Shown piece by piece: positions 1-7,337 of a stretch of 37,935 nucleotides of DNA. Numbering within the stretch: the stretch's first letter is position 1; each line of letters opens with the position of its first letter. The translations under genes were made by a program, and so were the position numbers. The notes under the pieces are model-generated. The model was not told the origin of the DNA. It saw only the letters and a list, made by a program, of their open reading frames with translations, and did not search any database. Source of the stretch: Bacteroidota bacterium (lineage in GTDB: Bacteria; Bacteroidota; Bacteroidia; Palsa-965); NCBI GenBank assembly GCA_013288325.1, contig JABDCB010000026.1, positions 1 through 37,935 of the forward strand. The letters run 5' to 3'.

Positions 1-72
1 AGTGATTGCCGCCGTCAAGAAAAAGGTAAATACGATGATGAAAACATTTCCTATTTTTTCCTGAATTTATAA
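1..72 (+). other. Possible 3' end of an upstream gene
   Basis: Frame 1 is open from the window edge to a TAA at 70-72 and would encode a C-terminal tail ending YFFLNL. On the opposite strand the same bases read as a very hydrophobic stretch (VFIIVFTFFLTAAIT), but that frame has a stop just upstream and no ATG, GTG or TTG start. The two readings cannot be separated from 72 bases, so this only flags that coding sequence may run off the left edge. Confidence 0.25.
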
Positions 73-104
73 AACGGAACACTTTTTCATCTTATTGATC
101 TTTA

Positions 105-1136
105 TTGAAAACTGAACAAACCCATCGGATTACAGAGCTCGATGCCTTAAGAGGTATTGCGGCCCTGCTTGTTGTCTTTTTTCATTATACCATGGATCAG
201 CCGGAAGCAAATTATGGCTTCAAATATGGGGTTACCGGTGTCGACCTGTTTTTCATCATCAGCGGGTTTGTTATCCTCCTTACGCTGGAAAAAACAAGAC
301 ATTGGAAAGATTTCGTTGTCAGCAGGTTTTCGAGAATTTATCCCACCTATTGGACCTGCGTAACCCTTACAGCCATCTTTCTTCTTTTAAGCAAACATAT
401 ACCTTGGAAATTATTTCTGGGGAGTTATGCAGCCAACATGACTATGTTCCAGACCTATCTTGGCTTTACAGATCTCGATGGCCCTTATTGGACCATGATC
501 ATAGAAATGCTTTTCTACCTTTTTATGTTGCTCATTTTCGTTACAGGAAAACTAAAACGCGTAGAAATTATTGGGCTCTTTATACTGGTACCAGTATACT
601 ATTATGGCCGTTTCCTCCCCTCTGCTGCTCCAGGAATTCATACCATGCTTGGTCAAAAAATTCCCCTTATCAATCATTTCCCTCTTTTTTTAGCGGGTAT
701 TCTTTTCTATAAGATTCGTTTTGATAAACCGAGCCTTTTCCGCTACCTGCTGATCGCTGTATGTTTTTATGTGCAGTTAACACTATTTTGGTCCGGGGGA
801 CGCAGTCATGGAGTAGTGAATTATACAGAATATATAATATTACTGACTGTTTATTTTACTCTTTTTATTCTATATGTAAACGGGATGTTGGGGTTTATAG
901 TAAATAAGGTGACCCTTTTTCTTGGAAAAATTTCCTTTGGGTTATATCTCATACATCAGTATCTGGCCCTTGTCATTCTGATTCCTTTTGCCGTGGCTCA
1001 CACTTCGTTAAATCATTTTCAGTCTGTCATCCTGTTTGCTTTACCTGTTGAGTTGGGACTTGCAACTTTAATTCACCTGTTGGTGGAAAAACCTGCAATG
1101 GATAAAATCAGAGGGTGGTATAAAAAGAGGTCCTAA
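105..1136 (+). CDS. Acyltransferase family 3 membrane protein (OafA/YrhL-like)
   Basis: Integral membrane O-acyltransferase of the acyltransferase-3 family, whose members transfer acetyl or other acyl groups onto extracytoplasmic sugars such as O-antigen or exopolysaccharide. The family signature is at the N-terminus: DALRG with Arg16, then VVFFHY with His27. It is followed by GVDLFFIISGF near residue 45 and FSRIYPTYW near residue 75. About ten hydrophobic segments follow, and the protein is 343 residues, a normal length for the family. The start is TTG at 105: an in-frame TGA lies at 96-98, and the first in-frame ATG falls after the catalytic motif. The stop codon overlaps that of the convergent gene. 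The neighbouring glycosyltransferase-like gene fits a glycan-modifying role, but the substrate cannot be read from the sequence. Confidence 0.9.
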   Translation: MKTEQTHRITELDALRGIAALLVVFFHYTMDQPEANYGFKYGVTGVDLFFIISGFVILLTLEKTRHWKDFVVSRFSRIYPTYWTCVTLTAIFLLLSKHIPWKLFLGSYAANMTMFQTYLGFTDLDGPYWTMIIEMLFYLFMLLIFVTGKLKRVEIIGLFILVPVYYYGRFLPSAAPGIHTMLGQKIPLINHFPLFLAGILFYKIRFDKPSLFRYLLIAVCFYVQLTLFWSGGRSHGVVNYTEYIILLTVYFTLFILYVNGMLGFIVNKVTLFLGKISFGLYLIHQYLALVILIPFAVAHTSLNHFQSVILFALPVELGLATLIHLLVEKPAMDKIRGWYKKRS

Positions 1137-2260
1137 AAGTCTCCACGTTTTTCCAATTCCTTTACAAGCTTTAGAAAGCGGTCTGCAACTGGCACAGGAC
1201 CATAATTAGCCGCCGACCATGTTCTTCCCTGGTTGGCGATCTGCAGAATGTCATCCCGGTGCATCTCCAAAAGCTCCTGTGCGCTTTGTTCAAATCGAAA
1301 ACCGCTTACACCCCAATAGTGTACTTTATTTTTGGGCATCACGGGCAATATCCATTTCCAGTATTCAAAATCCATGTGTACCGGACAGGTTTTAGCATAG
1401 AATGCTTCCCATAATCTCCAGCTATCATACTGATCAATGAAATAACAAACAGCATCGTCTTTTCCCAGCCCCTTCAAAATCTTGGATAATAATCCGTAAA
1501 AATGCTGGCCTTGTCTTACAATACGATTGGTAGCAAATGGTTTTAGAAAAACAAAACCACCAAAAGTTGACGTAAGAATAGAAGTATTCAATAATCGATA
1601 ATATGCAGGGTCATGCCGGTGGCCACTTTGCTCCCAGTTAATTCTATCATACTCCGTAGTGGAAGCGCTGGTTCCTAGCGCTCCTATTTCATTGGTTATT
1701 CGATTGAAAACCGGATATCTTTCAGCAAGAAAAGGCACAAAAGAATGTGCAGCCTTATCTCTTAGTTGATGAGCGATACGAAAATTGACTAATATGCGAT
1801 CAATCGTTGGCTCATCAAACGAATCATCCACGGCTTTCATAATGCGATTGGAAAGACCAAAAGCCCATGGTTTAATATTGGGATGATAGTAGGTGTAATT
1901 GATATGGCCATTATAATGTGTACGAAGGATGAGGTTAAATTTTTTGAACATAGGATGTCCATAAGTACCGTAAAGTCCATCTTCCCTATCTATTAGGATA
2001 TTGATTCGGGAATAGTCCACCTCTTTAATAGCTTCCGGGAAGGCGGCAAAATAGTAAGTATTATATACCGCTACATCACTTACAAAAGATACAGGGGCCT
2101 TATGAATAAGAAATTGCTTTTTTTCAGGTTCCTGCCAGTACTCTGCTGTTCCATAAAAAGTATATCCAAGTTCCCTCAGTCCTTCACACAAGCTTACATA
2201 CTCATGCTGATAACGCAGCAGTGGATGGTCTGAAGGAACAACGTGGAATAGGAAATTCAT
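1133..2260 (-). CDS. Glycosyltransferase-like protein, function uncertain
   Basis: A soluble 375-residue protein with no signal peptide or membrane segment. The C-terminal third contains DSWRLWEAFYAKTCPVHM, followed by an aromatic-rich tail (RTWSAANYGPVPVADRFL). This resembles the nucleotide-sugar-binding half of exostosin or CgeB-type GT-B glycosyltransferases, where an S-x-R-xx-EA pattern precedes a segment selecting a replacement cysteine or glycine. The match is by pattern only, and I cannot assign a donor or acceptor. The ATG at 2260 begins a typical beta-strand (MNFLFHVV). It lies 30 bases downstream of the fused MFS/spermidine-synthase gene and probably shares its transcript. The stop codon overlaps the stop of the convergent acyltransferase. 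Confidence 0.6.
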   Translation of the reverse strand: MNFLFHVVPSDHPLLRYQHEYVSLCEGLRELGYTFYGTAEYWQEPEKKQFLIHKAPVSFVSDVAVYNTYYFAAFPEAIKEVDYSRINILIDREDGLYGTYGHPMFKKFNLILRTHYNGHINYTYYHPNIKPWAFGLSNRIMKAVDDSFDEPTIDRILVNFRIAHQLRDKAAHSFVPFLAERYPVFNRITNEIGALGTSASTTEYDRINWEQSGHRHDPAYYRLLNTSILTSTFGGFVFLKPFATNRIVRQGQHFYGLLSKILKGLGKDDAVCYFIDQYDSWRLWEAFYAKTCPVHMDFEYWKWILPVMPKNKVHYWGVSGFRFEQSAQELLEMHRDDILQIANQGRTWSAANYGPVPVADRFLKLVKELEKRGDF

Positions 2261-2290
2261 TTGTAAAAACTAGTCTTTTGGATCGCAAGT

Positions 2291-3880
2291 TTATTGAAAA
2301 AACGGCACAGTCCGGTTGCGTTGTACTTCGCTCGCAAAATAAGTAATACTGGCCGATCTCCAGTTACGATAGGCATCGGCATTAAGTTGATCAAGAGCAG
2401 GAATATCATCCGTCAGAATTTTATCATTGGGTGATGAAAAAGCAGCTGGATCCAGTACGGGCCTCCCAGCTTTTTTTAACACGGTTATCAATGAATCTTG
2501 TCGTGTTTCTTCACCCCTGCAAGCAAAGAATATGAGGTTACGCCAAGCTTCTTCGTTATTGGTCGCACTCAATGTGATATTCATCCCGCTTTCTTTCAGT
2601 GTTCTATAGATCGCCCTCATACCCGCCCCGCTTTTACCCAATATGAACCCATTACCATTGATCATAAACAACCCTCCAGGCAACAGATGATTTTTTATCT
2701 CCTCAATGGCTTCCCGGCTAAAACAATGACCCGGACTTTCCTCCCCTCTGAAAAGATCCAGAACAATGGCATTGTACTTCTTATCTGTATTGCGGATGTA
2801 ATGCCGTGCATCATCTATATGAACGAGCAAATCGGGGGTAAGATGAAAATAGGTCTTGGCCACCATTTCCATGCGTGCATCCAGCTCACAGGCATCTACT
2901 TTACAGCCTCTATTCAGTAGCTCCTGAGAAAGACTTCCTCCGCCTAAACCGCAAACCAATACAGCTGGCCTGGGAGGAAGTAATGAAACACCCTGCAGGA
3001 TCATATCCACATAACCAAAATGTTTGAGCGAATCGGCTTCGGTATTATACTGACTTTGGGTTATCCGGTTTACAAACAGCACCCGGTTTGTGCCCTTTGC
3101 CGTACCATAGGGATTATTTCCGGGGTAATCTACCACCATGAGTTGCCCAAGCAATCCTTCGCTGGAATATGGAATAGACAATCCAGCCGGCGTTTCATTT
3201 TGAAACGACCGGAACAAGGTCCAGCTAGCAAAAGCAAGAAAAAACAGAGCCGTCATTTTGTTTTGCCGAAGCAGCATAATCACCGGGATAATGCCCAAAA
3301 CAATACCGGTTACGATACACGGCTTCATGAGACCGAACATGGGGATGATCCAGAACCCGGTAAGAAAGGTGGAGAAAATACCTCCCAACGTGGAGATGGC
3401 ATAGATTGCTCCCGCCGAACGGCCAGCATGATCTACATTAGTCGTAATATTTCGGATGATGAGCGGTGATACCATTCCCATCATAAAAATGGGTGGAAGC
3501 AGAAACACGGAAGCACAAAATATAACCGAAGGAAGTAATGCATGAGCCCCGACGAGGGTCAGGATCATTCGGGAAGTAAAAGGCATGAGCATAACCAGTA
3601 TGGAAGCCAGAAACATCACATAATAGAGGGTATTTGATTTCTTTCTTTTATAGGAAAGAACACCTCCGCAGAAATAACCCATGGCCAATCCGCCAAGGGT
3701 TATAGCCATTACGGTGGCCCATACATATAGGGAAGAACCGAAATAGGGAGCCAGCATTTTAGCGCCAATGAGCTCCGCAGCCATTACAGCGGCTCCTTCA
3801 ATAAAAGACAACAGATAAAAAAATGCGGGACGGGTTTGCACAAACAGAATTTGCCTGAAAATTAGGGATTTTTTACGCAC
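2291..3880 (-). CDS. Fused MFS / spermidine synthase-like membrane protein
   Basis: Two-part protein of 529 residues. Residues about 17-225 form several membrane helices beginning with the family hallmark AAELIGAKMLAPYFGSSLYVW. Residues about 240-520 form a class I methyltransferase-fold domain of the spermidine-synthase type, with GLGGGSL at 311-317, ELD at 332-334, DDAR at 356-359 and LDLF at 374-377. Family members are annotated as fused MFS/spermidine synthases, but polyamine synthesis is proven for few of them, so the substrate stays open. The start is GTG at 3880; the next Met lies inside the first helix, so a later start would truncate it. It sits 73 bases after the 564-residue membrane protein gene, in the same direction. 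Confidence 0.88.
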   Translation of the reverse strand: MRKKSLIFRQILFVQTRPAFFYLLSFIEGAAVMAAELIGAKMLAPYFGSSLYVWATVMAITLGGLAMGYFCGGVLSYKRKKSNTLYYVMFLASILVMLMPFTSRMILTLVGAHALLPSVIFCASVFLLPPIFMMGMVSPLIIRNITTNVDHAGRSAGAIYAISTLGGIFSTFLTGFWIIPMFGLMKPCIVTGIVLGIIPVIMLLRQNKMTALFFLAFASWTLFRSFQNETPAGLSIPYSSEGLLGQLMVVDYPGNNPYGTAKGTNRVLFVNRITQSQYNTEADSLKHFGYVDMILQGVSLLPPRPAVLVCGLGGGSLSQELLNRGCKVDACELDARMEMVAKTYFHLTPDLLVHIDDARHYIRNTDKKYNAIVLDLFRGEESPGHCFSREAIEEIKNHLLPGGLFMINGNGFILGKSGAGMRAIYRTLKESGMNITLSATNNEEAWRNLIFFACRGEETRQDSLITVLKKAGRPVLDPAAFSSPNDKILTDDIPALDQLNADAYRNWRSASITYFASEVQRNRTVPFFQ

Positions 3881-3939
3881 CTTCTGTTTCTTCTTTCCTA
3901 TCCTTCGGGATCTGATAGAAAGAAAGATGCTTACACCTG

Positions 3940-3953
3940 CTCACAAATGTGAG
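3940..3953. repeat. Short inverted repeat between two minus-strand genes
   Basis: CTCACA, a two-base spacer, then TGTGAG. It abuts the stop codon of the 564-residue protein and lies about 60 bases upstream of the GTG start of the MFS/spermidine-synthase-like gene. The spacer is too short for a stable hairpin, so if functional it would be a protein-binding site rather than a terminator. The half-sites are in the reverse order to a Crp site. It may be chance. Confidence 0.3.
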
Positions 3954-5648
3954 TTATATCCCTAAATAGGCCCTCATTTCTTCCGCATTTTTAAACTCCT
4001 GCCCTACCTCTTCGAGCTTCATATCCCGGTGGCCGGAAACACCAATGGAGTGAAATTGATCATTACGCAGCACATAAAATTTATTGTTTGCAAAAGTCCA
4101 TAGCAAGTTCTTTGCCTTGGGGTTAAACCGAAACTCCGGAATATCGGCACTATAATAGGTAAAGAGTGCATTCTTTGAATCATCAACAAGATAAGCAGCA
4201 GTACAAGGAAGCAATTGCCCTTTTGCATCCACAAGGCGGACTGGGCTTATCTGTCCTTTGGGATATAGACAGGGACTGTCACAATTATAGATCCCAAACC
4301 CGCTGATGGAGAATGAACTTACCATAGCTTCCATTTTATGAGAGCTAAACAACTGCTGTTGATATTGCTCTTCTGCTTCTTTTCTTTTTTTCAAACAGGC
4401 GGCTATTTTGGCATCTTCTTCCTCCTGTATTTTTATGCGCTGCGCTCTGTCCGCTTCATATGATTTGAATTTTACATTAAAATCTGCAAGGGCCTTGTCG
4501 TATTCTTTTCCCTCAAAAACAGGTCTTACAATAAGATGCACGATTTGCTTGTTGCGCATCAGGGTAAGCGTATAATTTACTCCCTTTTTTGTTCCGGCGC
4601 TTAACTTTACATCTTCCCAGTCTTTATTAAATACATCCTTATCTATCTGGGTATTATCCGGGTCTTCCTCAAACAACATGGACTTATATTGTGCCATCTC
4701 CGGAAATTCGGATGGAAGAATATCTATGTTTAAATGCTGCCGCCCGGCAGTGGCTTTGATCGGTTTATGAGGTTCGGTAGCCGGTTTGGATAGCTGTTTC
4801 AGTTGTTTCTCACAATCGTTCTTTGCCTGCTCCATCTCAACATCAAGCGCCTTTACTTCCGGAAGGGCATTAAACACATCCTTTGTATTCAGGCTGTCGG
4901 AAAAGACCGGTCCGGCTGATGATGCCAACGTTTCATTTCCGGCGATTTTGTCTTTACCCAGGTATTCCCAGTTGCAGGAAGCGGTATCGAACTTATATAC
5001 ATTGTAGGAAATGCCACCGGTACGTTTGGAATTCAGCTCTATCTGCACCTGTTTTCCGGGAAGTATATACACCGGTTTCCCGTCTTTAAAACCCAACAGT
5101 TCCACCATACCGGCCGATTCAAACTGATACCTTACTCCGGCCGAATCATAACACATCGGTATTCCGCATAAAAAGAAATCTACCGGATCATGAAACTCCC
5201 TGAACCTTAGTTCCACTTGTCCGTTCAGTTCCTTACCGCTGGCATCTGCAAAAGCCTGCTTGGGCACGGTAATCCTGGATCCTTTCGTTGTTTTGAATTC
5301 CCCGCCCTGTGCCGCGTCTACCTGATAATGCTGATAAGTGATATCCAGTTTTTGTACCAGAGGTTTTACTTTCATCTTCACTTGCTCCGATGAAACGATC
5401 TGCTTGTTTACGATGTCTTTCTTTTCTGAACTTTTACTGTTCAGGCTATAAATAAACACGGAGACTGCAGCAGCCAAAATAACGATTCCGGTAGCCAGAA
5501 AGCCGGTGGAACGGGAAAATGATTTTCCTCCTTCCCCTCCCTGCTTAGGATTCAGCTGATACTGTTTCAGTACCGCATTAAAATCCTTCTTCGCCCTGAT
5601 CTCCTCCGGAGTGATCTTGTCCCGGTCTATGTTGATTTTCGGTTTCAT
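3954..5648 (-). CDS. Large single-pass membrane protein linked to an ECF sigma factor; possible anti-sigma factor
   Basis: A 564-residue protein with a charged cytoplasmic N-terminus (about 1-47), one membrane helix (about 48-70) and a long periplasmic part. The first periplasmic domain (about 110-240) contains SRITVPKQAF, VELRFREFHDP and FESAGMVELLG, a beta-rich pattern resembling ZU5-like domains of Bacteroidetes surface proteins. A Glu/Lys/Gln-rich helical stretch near 390-435 looks like a coiled coil. A C-terminal domain with FGIYNCDSP follows. The gene starts 25 bases after the stop of the sigma factor gene, the usual position for an anti-sigma factor. No zinc anti-sigma motif (HxxxCxxC) is present, so a sigma-binding role for the N-terminal 47 residues is inference from position and topology. 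Confidence 0.75.
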   Translation of the reverse strand: MKPKINIDRDKITPEEIRAKKDFNAVLKQYQLNPKQGGEGGKSFSRSTGFLATGIVILAAAVSVFIYSLNSKSSEKKDIVNKQIVSSEQVKMKVKPLVQKLDITYQHYQVDAAQGGEFKTTKGSRITVPKQAFADASGKELNGQVELRFREFHDPVDFFLCGIPMCYDSAGVRYQFESAGMVELLGFKDGKPVYILPGKQVQIELNSKRTGGISYNVYKFDTASCNWEYLGKDKIAGNETLASSAGPVFSDSLNTKDVFNALPEVKALDVEMEQAKNDCEKQLKQLSKPATEPHKPIKATAGRQHLNIDILPSEFPEMAQYKSMLFEEDPDNTQIDKDVFNKDWEDVKLSAGTKKGVNYTLTLMRNKQIVHLIVRPVFEGKEYDKALADFNVKFKSYEADRAQRIKIQEEEDAKIAACLKKRKEAEEQYQQQLFSSHKMEAMVSSFSISGFGIYNCDSPCLYPKGQISPVRLVDAKGQLLPCTAAYLVDDSKNALFTYYSADIPEFRFNPKAKNLLWTFANNKFYVLRNDQFHSIGVSGHRDMKLEEVGQEFKNAEEMRAYLGI

Positions 5649-5673
5649 CGGAATGGTTCTTTAAAGGTCTTTC

Positions 5674-6282
5674 TTAATGAGGTTTTCTTTTTTTCAGCAA
5701 TGCTTTTTTCAACTTATCCAGGATTCGATACATTTTCACCTTGGCATGATTCTCGGTAATATCCATAATCTCGCCAATCTCCTTAAAAGCTCTTTTTTCA
5801 AAAAAACGCATTTCCACAAACTGAATTTCTTCTTCTTCCAGAGAGGCCACACTTTCTTTGAGCAGTTCATAATAGGGCTCATAAAAATCTTCCTCCATGT
5901 CATCTACCAGTGTTTTCAGTCCCGCCTTTTCAATGTTCACGGTACGTGTTGCTTTCTGATTACGGAACAGCTGATACACTTCATTTTTAGCAATACGAAA
6001 CAGCCAGGAGGCAAAGGGCACCCCTTTGAACTTAAACTTTTGCAGGCTTTGCATGGCTTTTAGAAAAACCTGGGAAGCGGTATCAAAGGCCAGATCTTTA
6101 TCGTCCAGGCGCTGATAGATAAAAGAAAAGATACGTTCGTAATACCGGTCGTAAAGCACTTCAAACCGGGCAGGATCTGCCTGTGCGGCTTGTATCTCCA
6201 CCCATTCCTGTTGTAGAGCTTCGCTGCTGGCGTGGTATTTAGAAACAAGTTCCATAGGTTGATGAAGGAGGGCCTGCTGCAT
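5674..6282 (-). CDS. ECF-type RNA polymerase sigma factor
   Basis: A 202-residue sigma-70 family protein with only regions 2 and 4, as in extracytoplasmic-function sigma factors. Region 2 (about 40-108) contains FEVLYDRYYERIFSF, an atypical core-binding stretch (DKDLAFDTASQVFLKAM), and FASWLFRIAKNEVYQLFR. Region 4 (about 145-193) contains FVEMRFFEKRAFKEIGEIM, then a helix-turn-helix ending KVKMYRILDKLKKAL. ATG at 6282 is used; ATG at residue 10 is an alternative. It is 51 bases downstream of a TonB-C-terminal gene and 25 bases upstream of the putative anti-sigma partner. It probably responds to an envelope signal, but nothing here identifies the regulon. Confidence 0.93.
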   Translation of the reverse strand: MQQALLHQPMELVSKYHASSEALQQEWVEIQAAQADPARFEVLYDRYYERIFSFIYQRLDDKDLAFDTASQVFLKAMQSLQKFKFKGVPFASWLFRIAKNEVYQLFRNQKATRTVNIEKAGLKTLVDDMEEDFYEPYYELLKESVASLEEEEIQFVEMRFFEKRAFKEIGEIMDITENHAKVKMYRILDKLKKALLKKRKPH

Positions 6283-6333
6283 GGTTTCTGATTGTTATCT
6301 GAACCCATAACGCCCATTGATTAAAAAGATACA

Positions 6334-6774
6334 CTATTGAACTAAAAATACTACCGGCAGGTATACATCCGATTCCACATGCTTACCCTGATGATGTGCA
6401 CTGATCCATGCCGGCATTCCTTTTGCCATATCCAACGCCGCTTCATCACAGCCCGAACCCAGGCTCTTGACCACTTTTACGTTTCCTACTTTTCCATCGG
6501 CTTTAATGGTTAGTTGCAGAATAACGGTGCCCTGGATACTATCATCCATGGCTTTTTTAGGATATTCAATATGACGGTGTACATACTGAGACAACCCATC
6601 CTGCCCTCCGGGAAACTGGGCAGGTGTATCGGGCTCCCACAACGGAGGCAATACCGTGGTGATGGTATCAACAATCTTGGGCTTTCTAACCACAATGGTA
6701 TTAATATCCCCTGTTTGGGAAAGACAATAGCCGCTGATGAATATGAATGAAAACAGGGAGATATAGCGTTTCAT
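6334..6774 (-). CDS. Secreted TonB C-terminal domain protein
   Basis: A 146-residue protein with an N-terminal signal peptide (MKRYISLFSFIFISGYCLS) and a single TonB-C domain: YPKKAMDDSIQGTVILQLTIKADGKVGNVKVVKS, then CDEAALDMAKGMPAW. It lacks the N-terminal transmembrane anchor and proline-rich linker of a true TonB, so it is unlikely to energise transport alone and probably works as a small periplasmic domain protein, a type frequent in Bacteroidetes. It is a paralogue of the product at 7338-7844: both have a VRKP motif after the signal peptide, a PPL element, an FPGG element and a final CD-AA-RM/DM-PAW block. It lies just upstream of the ECF sigma factor gene on the same strand. Confidence 0.87.
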   Translation of the reverse strand: MKRYISLFSFIFISGYCLSQTGDINTIVVRKPKIVDTITTVLPPLWEPDTPAQFPGGQDGLSQYVHRHIEYPKKAMDDSIQGTVILQLTIKADGKVGNVKVVKSLGSGCDEAALDMAKGMPAWISAHHQGKHVESDVYLPVVFLVQ

Positions 6775-6851
6775 AATACTAATCTATAAACAATTAACTA
6801 GAAAAGAGGCGATCCTGTACAGAGAGGATTTATTTTTGATCAAAAAAAGAA

Positions 6852-7336
6852 TCAATTGTTGAAAAAGGAAAAGAATCGAATGAATACATTGCTTGTCTTT
6901 ATAAATACATGACCAGATTCTATCAGGTTGTTAGGTGTCTTTATCAATTCACAAACCATTTTAATAAATGTGTTCACCTTTTTTACAACTGCATGAATAG
7001 AATTGGTAAAGACGTGAGCAATTTTTATCCATTTGTTATCTTCATTTACTAATTCATTTTCATTTTCTACTAGTCCATTACCTCTTTTGATTACTTCGTT
7101 TCCTTTATTGATAAATGGATTGCCTTTTTTTATTACTCTGTTCCCTATTTTTATCAGTTCATAACCTTCATTGATAATTTCGTTTCTAATCTTTATCAAT
7201 GCATAACCTCCATTTATTGCTTCGTTCCAATTTTGATTAATACACCACCACTTTTTACTAATTCATTGTATTTTTTAATTAGAGCATTACCTCCATTCAT
7301 TACTTCAAGCCCAATTTCTATTTGAACAGGAAGCAT
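6852..7336 (-). pseudogene. Frameshifted gene made of 22 heptapeptide repeats
   Basis: ATG at 7336 begins one base after the TAG of the TonB-domain gene. It is followed by Leu and then immediately by seven-residue repeats with the loose consensus N-E-x-I-K-x-G: NALIKKY, NELVKSG, NEIINEG, NRVIKKG, NEVIKRG, NELVNED. After 26 bases beyond unit 3, within unit 4, one base is missing near 7226-7228 and the frame hits TAA. In the -1 frame the repeat continues without interruption to TGA at 6852, ending NNLIESG, HVFIKTS, NVFIRFF plus five residues. The arithmetic is exact: start codon, Leu, 22 units less one base, five residues and stop give 485 bases. There is no signal peptide or membrane segment. 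It may be a recent pseudogene, a case of translational frameshifting or a sequencing error. I do not recognise the family. Confidence 0.6.
6870..7330 (-). repeat. 21-base degenerate tandem repeat array, 22 units
   Basis: Twenty-two consecutive 21-base units, one of them short by a base. The typical minus-strand pattern is AAY GAA YTR RTA AAA, followed by two variable codons. Units vary at many codon third positions while keeping Asn (or His/Tyr) at position 1 and a hydrophobic pair at positions 3-4, which suggests past selection on protein rather than on DNA. Adjacent unit pairs 1-2, 5-6 and 7-8 resemble each other as 14-residue blocks, hinting at duplication two units at a time. Units degrade toward the 3' end. 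The array is visibly more A+T-rich than the flanking genes. Confidence 0.9.
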
Positions 7337-7337
7337 C

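Noticed and set aside
1-70. Minus-strand membrane-protein N-terminus at the left edge
   Set aside because: The hydrophobic reading has an in-frame stop upstream and no usual start codon, so a gene cannot be supported.
2498-2920. Plus-strand open frame of 140 codons opposite the spermidine-synthase-like domain
   Set aside because: The opposite strand encodes conserved catalytic motifs across the same bases; no family features are seen on the plus strand.
5677-6063. Plus-strand open frame opposite the ECF sigma gene
   Set aside because: The translation is dominated by Phe runs produced by the lysine codons of the sigma factor on the other strand. It is a shadow of that gene.
6833-6846. TTTTTGATCAAAAA palindrome after the repeat gene as a terminator
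   Set aside because: The stem is almost all A-T with only the central GATC, so it would be unstable. It is probably chance in A+T-rich DNA.
6870-7330. CRISPR-like array
   Set aside because: The 21-base units are contiguous and degenerate with no unique spacers, and the period is exactly seven codons. It is a coding tandem repeat, not a CRISPR.
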